Shown here: in pieces, positions 1-6,647 of the stretch
Layout of the letters: each line of letters starts with the position of its first letter
How positions within the stretch are numbered: the stretch's first letter is position 1
DNA from: JBGSYN01 sp041750975
GTDB lineage: Bacteria > Pseudomonadota > Alphaproteobacteria > Geminicoccales > Geminicoccaceae
DNA length: 12,947 nt
Direction of reading: 5' to 3'
Assembly (NCBI GenBank): GCA_041750975.1
Contig: JBGSYN010000227.1
Coordinates: forward strand, 1 to 12,947
Position numbers and translations under genes: made by a program
Notes under the pieces: generated by a model
What the model was told of the DNA's origin: nothing
The model's database searches: none
What the model saw: only the letters and a program-made list of their open reading frames with translations

Positions 1-986
1 TGCTGTTGGCCTATATCGTTCGCCGCGTTCTCTGGGCCGTGCCGTTTCTGTTCGGCGTCTCGGTCGTCGCCTTTGCGATCATCCAGGCGCCGCCGGGCGA
101 TTATCTGACGACCTACGCCGCCACTCTTGCAGCCTCGGGTGAGATCGTCGACCACCGGGCGCTCGAAGTCCTGCGCGAGCGCTACGGCCTCAACGAGCCC
201 TTCCTGGTGCAGTATTGGAAGTGGATCACAGGGGTTCTTCAAGGTGATTTCGGACTTTCCTTCGAATGGCGTCAGCCGGTTTCCGAGTTGATTTGGGAGC
301 GCACCGGTCTTTCGGTCTGCCTCGCACTTTCGACGATTGTCTTCACCTGGGCGCTGGCCTTTCCGATCGGCATCTACTCGGCATCGCGCCAATATTCGAA
401 GGGCGATTATTTCTTCACGACACTCGGGTTTATTGGCCTCGCCACACCGAACTTTCTGTTCGCTCTGGTCCTCATGTACATCGGCGTGGTTTATTTCGGC
501 GCCGATGTCAGCGGCCTCTTCTCCGATCAATACGAGAACGCACCATGGTCCTGGGGCAAGGTCGTCGATCTGATGCGGCATCTCTGGATCCCCGTCATCA
601 TTCTGGGCACCTCGCAAACGGCGAGCCTGATCCGTGTCATGCGGGCCAATCTCCTCGATGAGTTGCACAAGCCCTATGTCACGACGGCCCGGGCCAAGGG
701 GTTGAGCGAATTCGATCTCTTGATGAAATATCCTGTCCGCCTCGCCCTCAATCCTTTCGTCAGCACTATCGGCTGGGCCTTCCCGCAATTGATTTCGGGT
801 GCCGTCATCACCGCCTTCGTGCTGTCGCTGCCGACGGCGGGACCGCTCCTGCTGCAGGCCCTGCTGGCGCAGGACATGTATCTGGCGGGTGCATTTATCC
901 TCTTGCTCAGCACGCTGACGATCATCGGCATGCTGGTCTCGGATATTCTGCTCGCCATACTCGACCCCCGCATCAGGTATCGCTGA
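1..986 (+). CDS. ABC transporter permease, DppB/OppB type (start cut by window edge)
   Basis: Inner-membrane permease of a peptide/opine/nickel-class importer. It pairs with the next gene to form the channel. The N-terminus (AYIVRRVLWAVPFLFGVSVV) is the usual first membrane helix of DppB-type proteins. Further hydrophobic segments lie near residues 103-123, 137-163, 193-210, 255-285 and 292-318, counting from the TTG at 6. The cytoplasmic coupling loop that contacts the ATPase is visible as ARAKGLSEFDLLMKYPVR, residues 228-245. The true start is probably one base outside the window: upstream in frame are TTG (6-8), CTG (3-5) and an incomplete codon '?TG' at positions 1-2, which would give M-L-L-A-Y. 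Length (about 328 aa) is normal. Only 3 bp separate it from the next gene, so the two are co-transcribed. The substrate cannot be read from the permease. Confidence 0.93.
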   Translation, partial: LLAYIVRRVLWAVPFLFGVSVVAFAIIQAPPGDYLTTYAATLAASGEIVDHRALEVLRERYGLNEPFLVQYWKWITGVLQGDFGLSFEWRQPVSELIWERTGLSVCLALSTIVFTWALAFPIGIYSASRQYSKGDYFFTTLGFIGLATPNFLFALVLMYIGVVYFGADVSGLFSDQYENAPWSWGKVVDLMRHLWIPVIILGTSQTASLIRVMRANLLDELHKPYVTTARAKGLSEFDLLMKYPVRLALNPFVSTIGWAFPQLISGAVITAFVLSLPTAGPLLLQALLAQDMYLAGAFILLLSTLTIIGMLVSDILLAILDPRIRYR

Positions 987-989
987 ACT

Positions 990-2123
990 ATGGCTACTGT
1001 CGCCGAACGCCAGGATCTGGCCAACAACGAGGTCGCCTCCCAGTGGAAGCTGATGTGGTGGTCGTTCCGCCGCCACAGGCTTGCCATGGTGGCACTCGGT
1101 GTTGTCCTCCTGCTCTACTTGATGGCGTTGTTCGCGGAGTTCCTGGCGCCGTTCAATCCCCATGAAGCCAACCGCCGCGCCATTTATCACCCGCCCCAGG
1201 CAATCAAACTGATCGACACGGATGAGGCCGGCAACTGGTCGATCCGCCCTTATGTGAACGCCTTCAAGCTCGAGCGCGATCCCTTCACGCTGCAAGCGAA
1301 CTACGTGCCGCAGGAAGGCGAGAAGATCTACCTTACCTTCTTCGGGCGTGGTGCCACCTATAATCTCTGGGGCCTGTTCGAGAGCGATCTGCATTTCCTG
1401 ACAACCGTTGATCCGACAGAGCGCTTCTATTGGTTCGGTGCGGATCGGCTGGGCCGCGACATGGTCAGTCGCACCATCTATGGTACCCGAATCTCGATGT
1501 CGATCGGCCTCGTGGGCGTGACGCTGAGCCTGATCTTCGGCATCATTCTGGGTGGCGTCTCCGGTTATTATGGCGGCTATATCGATCTCGTCATTCAAAG
1601 GATCGTCGAGTTCGTGCTGTCATTGCCGACGATTCCGATCTGGCTCGGCCTGTCCGCGGCCCTGCCGCGCGACTGGTCGCCGATGTCGCGCTATTTCGCG
1701 ATTACGGTCATTCTGTCGCTGGTCGGCTGGACCGAGCTGGCGCGCGTTGTCCGCGGCCGCTTCCTGTCGCTGCGCAGCGAGGACTACGTTACGGCGGCAA
1801 GGCTCGATGGCGCCAGTGAAGGGCGGGTGATTTTCAGGCACATGCTGCCCTCGATGTTCAGCCATGTCATCGCCTCGGTAACGCTTGCCATCCCGTTGAT
1901 GATCCTCGCCGAGACATCCTTGAGCTTTTTGGGGCTCGGTCTGCAGCCGCCGATCATCTCCTGGGGCGTGCTCTTGAAGGAAGCTCAGAACATCCGTTCG
2001 ATTGCTCAGGCACCCTGGCTGTTCGTTCCAGGCGGCTTCGTCGTTATCTCGGTGCTTTCCTTGAATTTCCTGGGCGACGGGTTGCGGGATGCCGCCGATC
2101 CTTATGCCCAGGGTCGCGAATAG
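990..2123 (+). CDS. ABC transporter permease, DppC/OppC type with long periplasmic insert
   Basis: Second channel subunit of the importer. It has a cytoplasmic N-terminus and a first membrane helix at about residues 30-53. The C-terminal core (about 146-370) contains the DppC hallmarks FGADRLGRDMVSRTIYGTR (149-167), the coupling loop AARLDGASEGRVIFRHMLP (269-287), SFLGLGLQPP (312-321) and the terminal LNFLGDGLRDAADP. At 377 aa it is longer than the roughly 280-300 aa I recall for ordinary DppC. The extra length is a loop at about 57-146, between helix 1 and the core, rich in aromatic and charged residues and predicted to be periplasmic. Such a loop could help docking of the binding protein; that is inference. 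ATG at 990 is chosen because it lies just past the upstream stop. The Shine-Dalgarno sequence is weak, so translational coupling is likely. Confidence 0.93.
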   Translation: MATVAERQDLANNEVASQWKLMWWSFRRHRLAMVALGVVLLLYLMALFAEFLAPFNPHEANRRAIYHPPQAIKLIDTDEAGNWSIRPYVNAFKLERDPFTLQANYVPQEGEKIYLTFFGRGATYNLWGLFESDLHFLTTVDPTERFYWFGADRLGRDMVSRTIYGTRISMSIGLVGVTLSLIFGIILGGVSGYYGGYIDLVIQRIVEFVLSLPTIPIWLGLSAALPRDWSPMSRYFAITVILSLVGWTELARVVRGRFLSLRSEDYVTAARLDGASEGRVIFRHMLPSMFSHVIASVTLAIPLMILAETSLSFLGLGLQPPIISWGVLLKEAQNIRSIAQAPWLFVPGGFVVISVLSLNFLGDGLRDAADPYAQGRE

Positions 2124-2134
2124 GGCCGGCAATC

Positions 2135-3910
2135 ATGGACCAGACAGCCACGCGAATCGCCAATGCGAGCGCGATTGCCGCCGGAGAGCCGGTGCTCGAG
2201 GTCAAGAACCTCACCACCGAATTCCCGATGCGCACGCATACGCTGAAAGCCGTGGATAATGTCAGCTTCACGCTGCGCTACGGACGCACCCTGTGCGTGG
2301 TCGGCGAAAGCGGCAGCGGCAAGAGCGTCACCGCGCGCTCGATTCTCCAAATCGTCGATCGGCCGGGACGGATCACCGAAGGCGAGATCCTGTTCCACCA
2401 GCATCTGACCTCCAAAGGATTGGAGGGCGCCGGAACCATCGATCTGGCGCAGCTGCCGCCGCGTTCCCCCGCCATTCGCGCCATTCGCGGGCGCGACATC
2501 GCCATGATCTTCCAGGAACCGATGAGTTCGCTGTCACCGGTGCATACGATCGGCAGCCAGATCATCGAGGCCATTCGCCTGCATGACGGTGCCGCCAAGA
2601 AGGAAGCGCGTGAGCGGGCGATCGAATTGCTGCGCAGCGTCGAGATCCCCAACCCCGAGCACGCAATCGATCGCTACCCATTCGAATATTCGGGCGGCAT
2701 GCGGCAGCGGGCGATGATCGCCATGGCCCTGTCCTGCAGTCCGTCGGTGCTGATTGCCGACGAGCCGACAACCGCCCTCGACGTCACGACGCAGGCGGAG
2801 ATCCTGGATCTCATGCGTGACCTCCAGGAAAAATTCGGTATGGCGTTGATGTTCATCACCCACGACATGGGTGTCGTCGCCGAGATCGCCGATGAGGTCG
2901 TCGTGATGCGTCATGGCAAGCTGGTCGAGCGCGGATCGGTCGAGGATATTTTTCACCAGCCGCAACATGACTATACCAAACGGCTGCTCGGCGCCGTGCT
3001 CGAGCTGGACGAACCTTCACCGAAACGACTCGAGATGCGCGCCCGCAAGCCCCTAGGACCGCCGATCGTCAGGCTCAAGGGGCTTGAGAAGAAATTCTTC
3101 ATGTCGAAGGGTCTCTTTACCAAGCGGCAGGATCCGATCGTTGCCGTAGGCGGGGTCGATCTCACTCTGTACGAAGGCGAAAATCTCGGCATTGTCGGCG
3201 AGAGCGGCAGCGGCAAGACTACCTTGGGGCGCTGCATCGTCCGCGTCCACGAGCCGACCGGCGGCGAGATCCACTATCGGCGCGCTAACGGCAAGGAGGT
3301 CGAGGTCCTTACACTCGGCAAGAGCGGGCTCCAGGATATCCGCCGCGAAATGCGCATGGTGTTCCAGGACCCGTTCGGCTCGCTCAATCCGCGCATGACC
3401 GTGCAGCAGATCATCGGCGAGCCCCTGGTCTGCAACGGCGAAACCAACGCCAGAGTGATCCGCGATCGGGTCGCCGAGTTGCTGGAGATGGTCGGCCTGC
3501 CGACCCAGACGATGGAGCGCTATCCGCATGCGTTCTCTGGTGGCCAGCGCCAGCGTATCGGCGTGGCGCGTTCGATCGCACTCGATCCACGGCTAATCAT
3601 CGCCGATGAGGCGACGTCGGCGCTCGACGTCTCCCTACGCACACAAGTGCTCGATCTGCTGCTCGATCTGCAGGAGCGGCTGGAGCTGAGCTTCATCTTC
3701 ATCAGCCACGATATCAGCGTCATCCGTTATTTCTGCGATCGCATTGCGGTCATGTATCGGGGCCGCGTCGTCGAAACCGGCGACACGCTCGAGGTTTGCG
3801 ACAACCCCCAGCATGCCTACACCAAGGCGCTGCTATCGGCGGTGCCACGCCCCGATCCGCGCCGACGCAAAATGCATCAGCGGCACCGCTATCATGAGCC
3901 CGCCGCCTAG
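2135..3910 (+). CDS. Dipeptide/oligopeptide-type ABC ATPase, fused DppD-DppF (two nucleotide-binding domains)
   Basis: Cytoplasmic ATPase powering the importer. Two complete nucleotide-binding domains sit in one 591-aa chain, where E. coli Dpp and Opp use two proteins. Domain 1 has Walker A GESGSGKS (57-64), Q-loop Q127, signature YSGGMRQR (185-192), Walker B LIADEP (206-211) and switch H243. Domain 2 has Walker A GESGSGKT (355-362), Q-loop Q411, signature FSGGQRQR (467-474), Walker B IIADEA (488-493) and switch H525. Each ends with the oligopeptide-class C-terminal motif: QPQHDYTKRLLGAV (275-288) and NPQHAYTKALLSAVP (557-571). Both ATP sites look intact. The gene starts 11 bp after the second permease and closes the transporter part of the operon. 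Fused ATPases of this kind are common in alphaproteobacteria. Confidence 0.95.
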   Translation: MDQTATRIANASAIAAGEPVLEVKNLTTEFPMRTHTLKAVDNVSFTLRYGRTLCVVGESGSGKSVTARSILQIVDRPGRITEGEILFHQHLTSKGLEGAGTIDLAQLPPRSPAIRAIRGRDIAMIFQEPMSSLSPVHTIGSQIIEAIRLHDGAAKKEARERAIELLRSVEIPNPEHAIDRYPFEYSGGMRQRAMIAMALSCSPSVLIADEPTTALDVTTQAEILDLMRDLQEKFGMALMFITHDMGVVAEIADEVVVMRHGKLVERGSVEDIFHQPQHDYTKRLLGAVLELDEPSPKRLEMRARKPLGPPIVRLKGLEKKFFMSKGLFTKRQDPIVAVGGVDLTLYEGENLGIVGESGSGKTTLGRCIVRVHEPTGGEIHYRRANGKEVEVLTLGKSGLQDIRREMRMVFQDPFGSLNPRMTVQQIIGEPLVCNGETNARVIRDRVAELLEMVGLPTQTMERYPHAFSGGQRQRIGVARSIALDPRLIIADEATSALDVSLRTQVLDLLLDLQERLELSFIFISHDISVIRYFCDRIAVMYRGRVVETGDTLEVCDNPQHAYTKALLSAVPRPDPRRRKMHQRHRYHEPAA

Positions 3911-3951
3911 TTTTCCCAAGTAATTCATTCATTCAATAAAGTCGTGAAAAA

Positions 3952-5133
3952 ATGAAAATCACAGAAATCAAGACCTGGTGCGTGCAGGTTCCCCATCAGA
4001 CCGATCCCGCTAAAGTCGAGCGCGCCTGGTGTTTCATCAAAATCCTGACCGACGAGGGTGTCTATGGTGTCGGTGAAGGCAGCGGCTGGCCGCGGGTCAT
4101 TCAAACCGCGATCCAGGATCTCTCGAACCTCCTCGTCGGCGAGGATCCGACCCATATCGATCGGCTCTGGCACCGTTGCTATCTCGGTTTCATGGGTCAT
4201 GGCCAGATCGGCACGGTGGGCGGCGGGGCCCTGACGGCGATCGAGATGGCGCTCTGGGACATCAAGGGCAAAACCCTCGGCCAGCCGATCTGGAACCTGC
4301 TGGGCGGCAAGTTCCGCGACGCGATCCCCGCCTATTGCCACGCCAAGACCCCGGAGCAGGCGCAAAAGCATATCGAGCTCGGCTACAAAGCCTTTAAATG
4401 CAGTGCCACGGGTGTTATCGATATCGACAAGATCGCCGCCCTTCGAGACCATATCGGTCCGGACCTTGATCTCATGACCGATGTCCATGGGCCATCCTGG
4501 ATGACCGTAGCCGACGCCATTCATCTGGGCCGGGCCCTCGAGCCCTATGATCTCCTCTTCTACGAGGACCCGATTGCCCCTGAAAATCTCGATGGCTACC
4601 GGCGGATCCGCGACGCGGTGGATATTCCTCTGGCGGCCGGCGAACGGGTCTCGACCTTATGGGGCATCCGGCCCCTGGTCGAGGACGAACTGGTCGACGT
4701 CATTCAACCCGATACCGGCCGCGCCGGCGGCATCCTGCAGATGCGCAAAATGGCGGCGATGGCCGAGGCACATTACATCACGATGGCGCCGCATTCGGGC
4801 TCACTGGGGCCGCTTGCGGATTTCGCCGCCCTCCATGTGATGGCGTCCATTCCCAACGCCCTGATGATGGAGCGGGTCGAGTTCCAGTGGGAGGGCCGCT
4901 ATCAAATGATCACGCCCGAGCTCAAAATCGTCGATGGCAAGCTCCCGGTGCCAAATACACCCGGTCTCGGTGTCGATCTGGTCGAAGAAGAACTCGACAA
5001 ATATCCGGTCACCAAAAACGTCCGCAACGCCCCGAGTGACGACGGCTGGGCCTTCAATCCCGACACCGCCGACGAGAACGTCTACTTCCAGACCCGACTG
5101 CGCCGCCGTCGGATATTGAGCAGTCGGAAATAG
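3952..5133 (+). CDS. Enolase-superfamily enzyme, mandelate racemase/sugar-acid dehydratase type
   Basis: Mg-dependent enzyme that removes the alpha-proton of a carboxylate, most likely a sugar-acid dehydratase or related lyase. The N-terminal capping domain spans about 1-125 and the barrel about 126-360. Metal ligands are visible as D177 (TDVHG), E205 (FYEDP) and E231 (AGER). The catalytic Asp-His dyad is D254 (QPDTGRAGG) and H281 (MAPHSG). H179, two residues after the first metal ligand, matches the acid position of galactonate dehydratase-like enzymes, and K146/K149 lie on the second strand. The active site therefore appears complete. The exact substrate cannot be assigned within this promiscuous family. 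The gene follows the ABC ATPase by 41 bp with no clear terminator between them, so it probably acts on the imported compound. No convincing Shine-Dalgarno precedes ATG 3952. Length (393 aa) is normal. Confidence 0.9.
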   Translation: MKITEIKTWCVQVPHQTDPAKVERAWCFIKILTDEGVYGVGEGSGWPRVIQTAIQDLSNLLVGEDPTHIDRLWHRCYLGFMGHGQIGTVGGGALTAIEMALWDIKGKTLGQPIWNLLGGKFRDAIPAYCHAKTPEQAQKHIELGYKAFKCSATGVIDIDKIAALRDHIGPDLDLMTDVHGPSWMTVADAIHLGRALEPYDLLFYEDPIAPENLDGYRRIRDAVDIPLAAGERVSTLWGIRPLVEDELVDVIQPDTGRAGGILQMRKMAAMAEAHYITMAPHSGSLGPLADFAALHVMASIPNALMMERVEFQWEGRYQMITPELKIVDGKLPVPNTPGLGVDLVEEELDKYPVTKNVRNAPSDDGWAFNPDTADENVYFQTRLRRRRILSSRK

Positions 5134-5172
5134 GCACGCGCCCGCCAGCGGCCGCCGGAAAGCACGTGCGAC

Positions 5173-5631
5173 CTACCACTGATTATAGGGCAGGAATTTC
5201 CCGGACATGGTGATCTTGACACGATCGCCCTTCGGATGCGCGACACGGTCGATCGCCATGTCGAAGTCGATGGCGCTCATGATACCGTCGCCGAACTTCT
5301 CGTGCACGATCGCCTTGATGGTGTCGCCATAGACATAAGTGATCTCGTGGAACCGATAAATCAGCGGATCCTTTGAGGCCGTTTCGACCCCTTGCGCTTT
5401 CTTCGGCGGTTCCTGCAACGCTTCGGTGATCTCGGTGCCGAGGCCGAGAAAGGCTGCGACCTTCTCCGCGGCCGCCGCAGGCATCGTGTTCTGACCGAGA
5501 CAAGACGACACGACAAAAACCTCGGACATGCCCGCCGCCTCGGATATTTGCTGCCAACTGCGATTCTGCTGCCGTTTGGCGATGATGATCGTCTCGGTCA
5601 TTTCAAGCTTGCTCAGAAGAACTTCGGTCAT
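5173..5631 (-). CDS. cynS: Cyanase (cyanate hydratase)
   Basis: Catalyses bicarbonate-dependent breakdown of cyanate to ammonia and CO2 (via carbamate), serving detoxification and nitrogen supply. It is a cytoplasmic enzyme, a decamer in E. coli. The N-terminal helical domain (about 1-80) resembles a helix-turn-helix fold. The C-terminal catalytic domain holds YRFHEITYVYG and KAIVHEKFGDGIMSAIDF. The three catalytic residues known from E. coli (Arg96, Glu99, Ser122) correspond to R93, E96 and S119, and the C-terminus GKFLPYNQW matches the family. Length (152 aa) is close to the E. coli 156 aa. ATG 5631 is preceded on the minus strand by AAAGGA at a good distance. It is the last gene of a minus-strand cluster, 68 bp after the cupin, and converges with the enolase-superfamily gene across a 39-bp gap. 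Confidence 0.96.
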   Translation of the reverse strand: MTEVLLSKLEMTETIIIAKRQQNRSWQQISEAAGMSEVFVVSSCLGQNTMPAAAAEKVAAFLGLGTEITEALQEPPKKAQGVETASKDPLIYRFHEITYVYGDTIKAIVHEKFGDGIMSAIDFDMAIDRVAHPKGDRVKITMSGKFLPYNQW

Positions 5632-5699
5632 CTGCAGATCCTTTCCGAACTGAGATTCAGCAGCAAAACCTTACCGGCAATCCGCCGCCGATCATGGGA

Positions 5700-6083
5700 T
5701 CATGCGTGACCATGCTGTTGCACCAGTTCATCGTAGTAATTATTACCATCCGAGAATTCGATGAAGACACAAGGCTGGTCGCCAACAGTCCAGGCGTCAT
5801 GGCCCGGCGGCAACATCATGATATCGCCTTTTTCAAAGATCTCCTCGGATCCGTCATCCATCCTGATCTTGATAGCGCCAGAAAGAACATAAGCGACATT
5901 GGGCAATGCACAGGAATTCGTCTTAGCATAGTCCTTGAGGTCTTTCGACCAACTGGCGCCTGCATCGAACGTCACTTTCGTCGCGCTTACGGTGTCTAAA
6001 ACGACAGTTTGTTTGGAAATATCACCGTGCACGTCGCGTGCCGCACCATCCAGGCTGGCCTTCTGCATGATTTCCAGTGCCAT
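5700..6083 (-). CDS. Cupin-fold protein with incomplete metal-binding motif
   Basis: A 127-aa single-domain protein. The beta-barrel core is recognised from YVLSGAIKIRMDDGSEEIFE (residues 65-84), KGDIMMLPPGHDAWTVG (85-101) and PCVFIEF (104-110). Classical cupins bind metal with H-x-H...E in motif 1 and H in motif 2. Here motif 2 retains H95, but motif 1 reads SCALPNVAYV, with Cys58 and Asn62 and no histidine. It may bind a different ligand or no metal. The C-terminus (YYDELVQQHGHA) carries two further histidines. On the minus strand ATG 6083 is preceded by a good GGGAG. It lies upstream of cynS in the same direction, so a role in cyanate or nitrogen metabolism is possible but unproven. Its base composition is distinctly AT-richer than its neighbours: 55 of 120 bases are G/C at 5821-5940. 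Confidence 0.85.
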   Translation of the reverse strand: MALEIMQKASLDGAARDVHGDISKQTVVLDTVSATKVTFDAGASWSKDLKDYAKTNSCALPNVAYVLSGAIKIRMDDGSEEIFEKGDIMMLPPGHDAWTVGDQPCVFIEFSDGNNYYDELVQQHGHA

Positions 6084-6124
6084 GACGTATCTCCCGTTCT
6101 GTGAGTTATCCCGAAGCTAACGGA

Positions 6125-6147
6125 GCAATATTCATACCAGATATTGC
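6125..6147. repeat. Inverted repeat upstream of the cupin-cynS genes, possible operator
   Basis: GCAATAT (6125-6131) and ATATTGC (6141-6147) are perfect 7-bp inverted arms around a 9-bp spacer. They lie about 40 bp upstream of the cupin ATG, inside an AT-rich 93-bp gap. An interrupted palindrome with ATAT arms is compatible with a LysR-type site (E. coli cyn genes are controlled by the LysR-type CynR), but no such regulator is in the window. The function is unproven. Confidence 0.35.
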
Positions 6148-6176
6148 CGCTATTGCCTCGAGAGGAGCGAATTTGT

Positions 6177-6392
6177 CTAGCTGCCCGAACGTTTCCAATT
6201 GGGACGGTCTGGACCGTACTCGCGGGCGAGATAGTCGAGTATAAGGGGCTCAGTATCAGGCTCGATTTCGGGCATGACCATCTCTTTGACCATCCAGTCA
6301 ATTATCTTGTCCCAACTCTCTCGCGTCAGACCCTGCTGCTGGATGATCAGTGTCGAGTGGCAGCCGCTACAGCGGTATGCGGCATTCGCCAA
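6177..6392 (-). pseudogene. Cytochrome c fragment (CxxCH, SorB-like), no export signal
   Basis: The 71-aa reading frame starts at a TTG and contains one heme c motif CSGCH (residues 8-12). This is followed by a helix-rich stretch, QQGLTRESWDKIIDWMVKEM, then MPEIEP and LDYLAREYGPDRPN. The pattern resembles the small monoheme cytochromes that accompany sulfite-dehydrogenase-type enzymes. Heme attachment requires export, but no signal peptide can be found. The in-frame codons just upstream read P-I-E-G-S before a TGA at 6408-6410, and the other two minus-strand frames over 6393-6540 give no hydrophobic leader. The homologous part seems to begin right after that TGA, so the simplest reading is a gene broken at its 5' end. 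A short intact CDS from TTG, or an assembly error, are alternatives. It lies 93 bp upstream of the cupin on the same strand. Confidence 0.55.
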
Positions 6393-6647
6393 AGACCCTT
6401 CAATTGGTCAACGGACAACGCATGCCGCCGGTCCGGCTTGTCTGGACGCTTTTTCGGCCGGGCACCGGAGCGGCACTGACCGGGCGAGGAATGATTGATG
6501 GCGGAGCGGGCGACCTCGCCTGGCTACGAACGGGGACGTTTTTCAGACAAACCTCGAATGACTGAAACGTCAACGTCCCTTCGCTTAGTGCCTTGCGGGC
6601 TCCAGGCGTGTATCAGGCGACTGGCCAACTGAAATGCCTGGAGCCTG
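6393..6647. other. Non-coding gap between the cytochrome fragment and nadQ
   Basis: A 255-bp stretch with no credible coding sequence on either strand. The minus-strand frames upstream of the cytochrome fragment lack family-like or membrane sequence. It contains the long imperfect inverted repeat listed separately, and near its right end the nadQ ribosome-binding site (GGAG at about 6640-6643). No clear promoter for nadQ was recognised. No second copy of the TGCTCA-type operator is present here, so autoregulation of nadQ is not indicated. Confidence 0.5.
6533..6579. repeat. Imperfect long inverted repeat upstream of nadQ
   Basis: GGGACGTT (6533-6540) pairs with AACGTCCC (6572-6579). Directly inside, TTTCAG (6541-6546) pairs with CTGAAA (6562-6567), leaving a 4-base bulge CGTC on the right arm and a 15-base loop. 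That is 14 complementary pairs in all. No run of T follows on either strand, so it is not a standard terminator. It may be a transcript hairpin, a protein site or the trace of a lost element. Confidence 0.4.

Noticed and set aside
266..661. Second plus-strand frame of 131 codons within the first permease
   Set aside because: It is an out-of-frame overlap, Arg/His-rich without motifs; the DppB frame is unambiguous.
5134..5172. Possible bidirectional terminator between the enolase-superfamily gene and cynS
   Set aside because: GCACG...CGTGC and a few short G/C palindromes occur, but no stem of useful length and no T-run on either strand.
6408..6410. Selenocysteine reading of the TGA upstream of the cytochrome fragment
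   Set aside because: No selenoprotein family resembles this, no leader peptide lies beyond it in frame, and no SECIS-like hairpin directly downstream was recognised.
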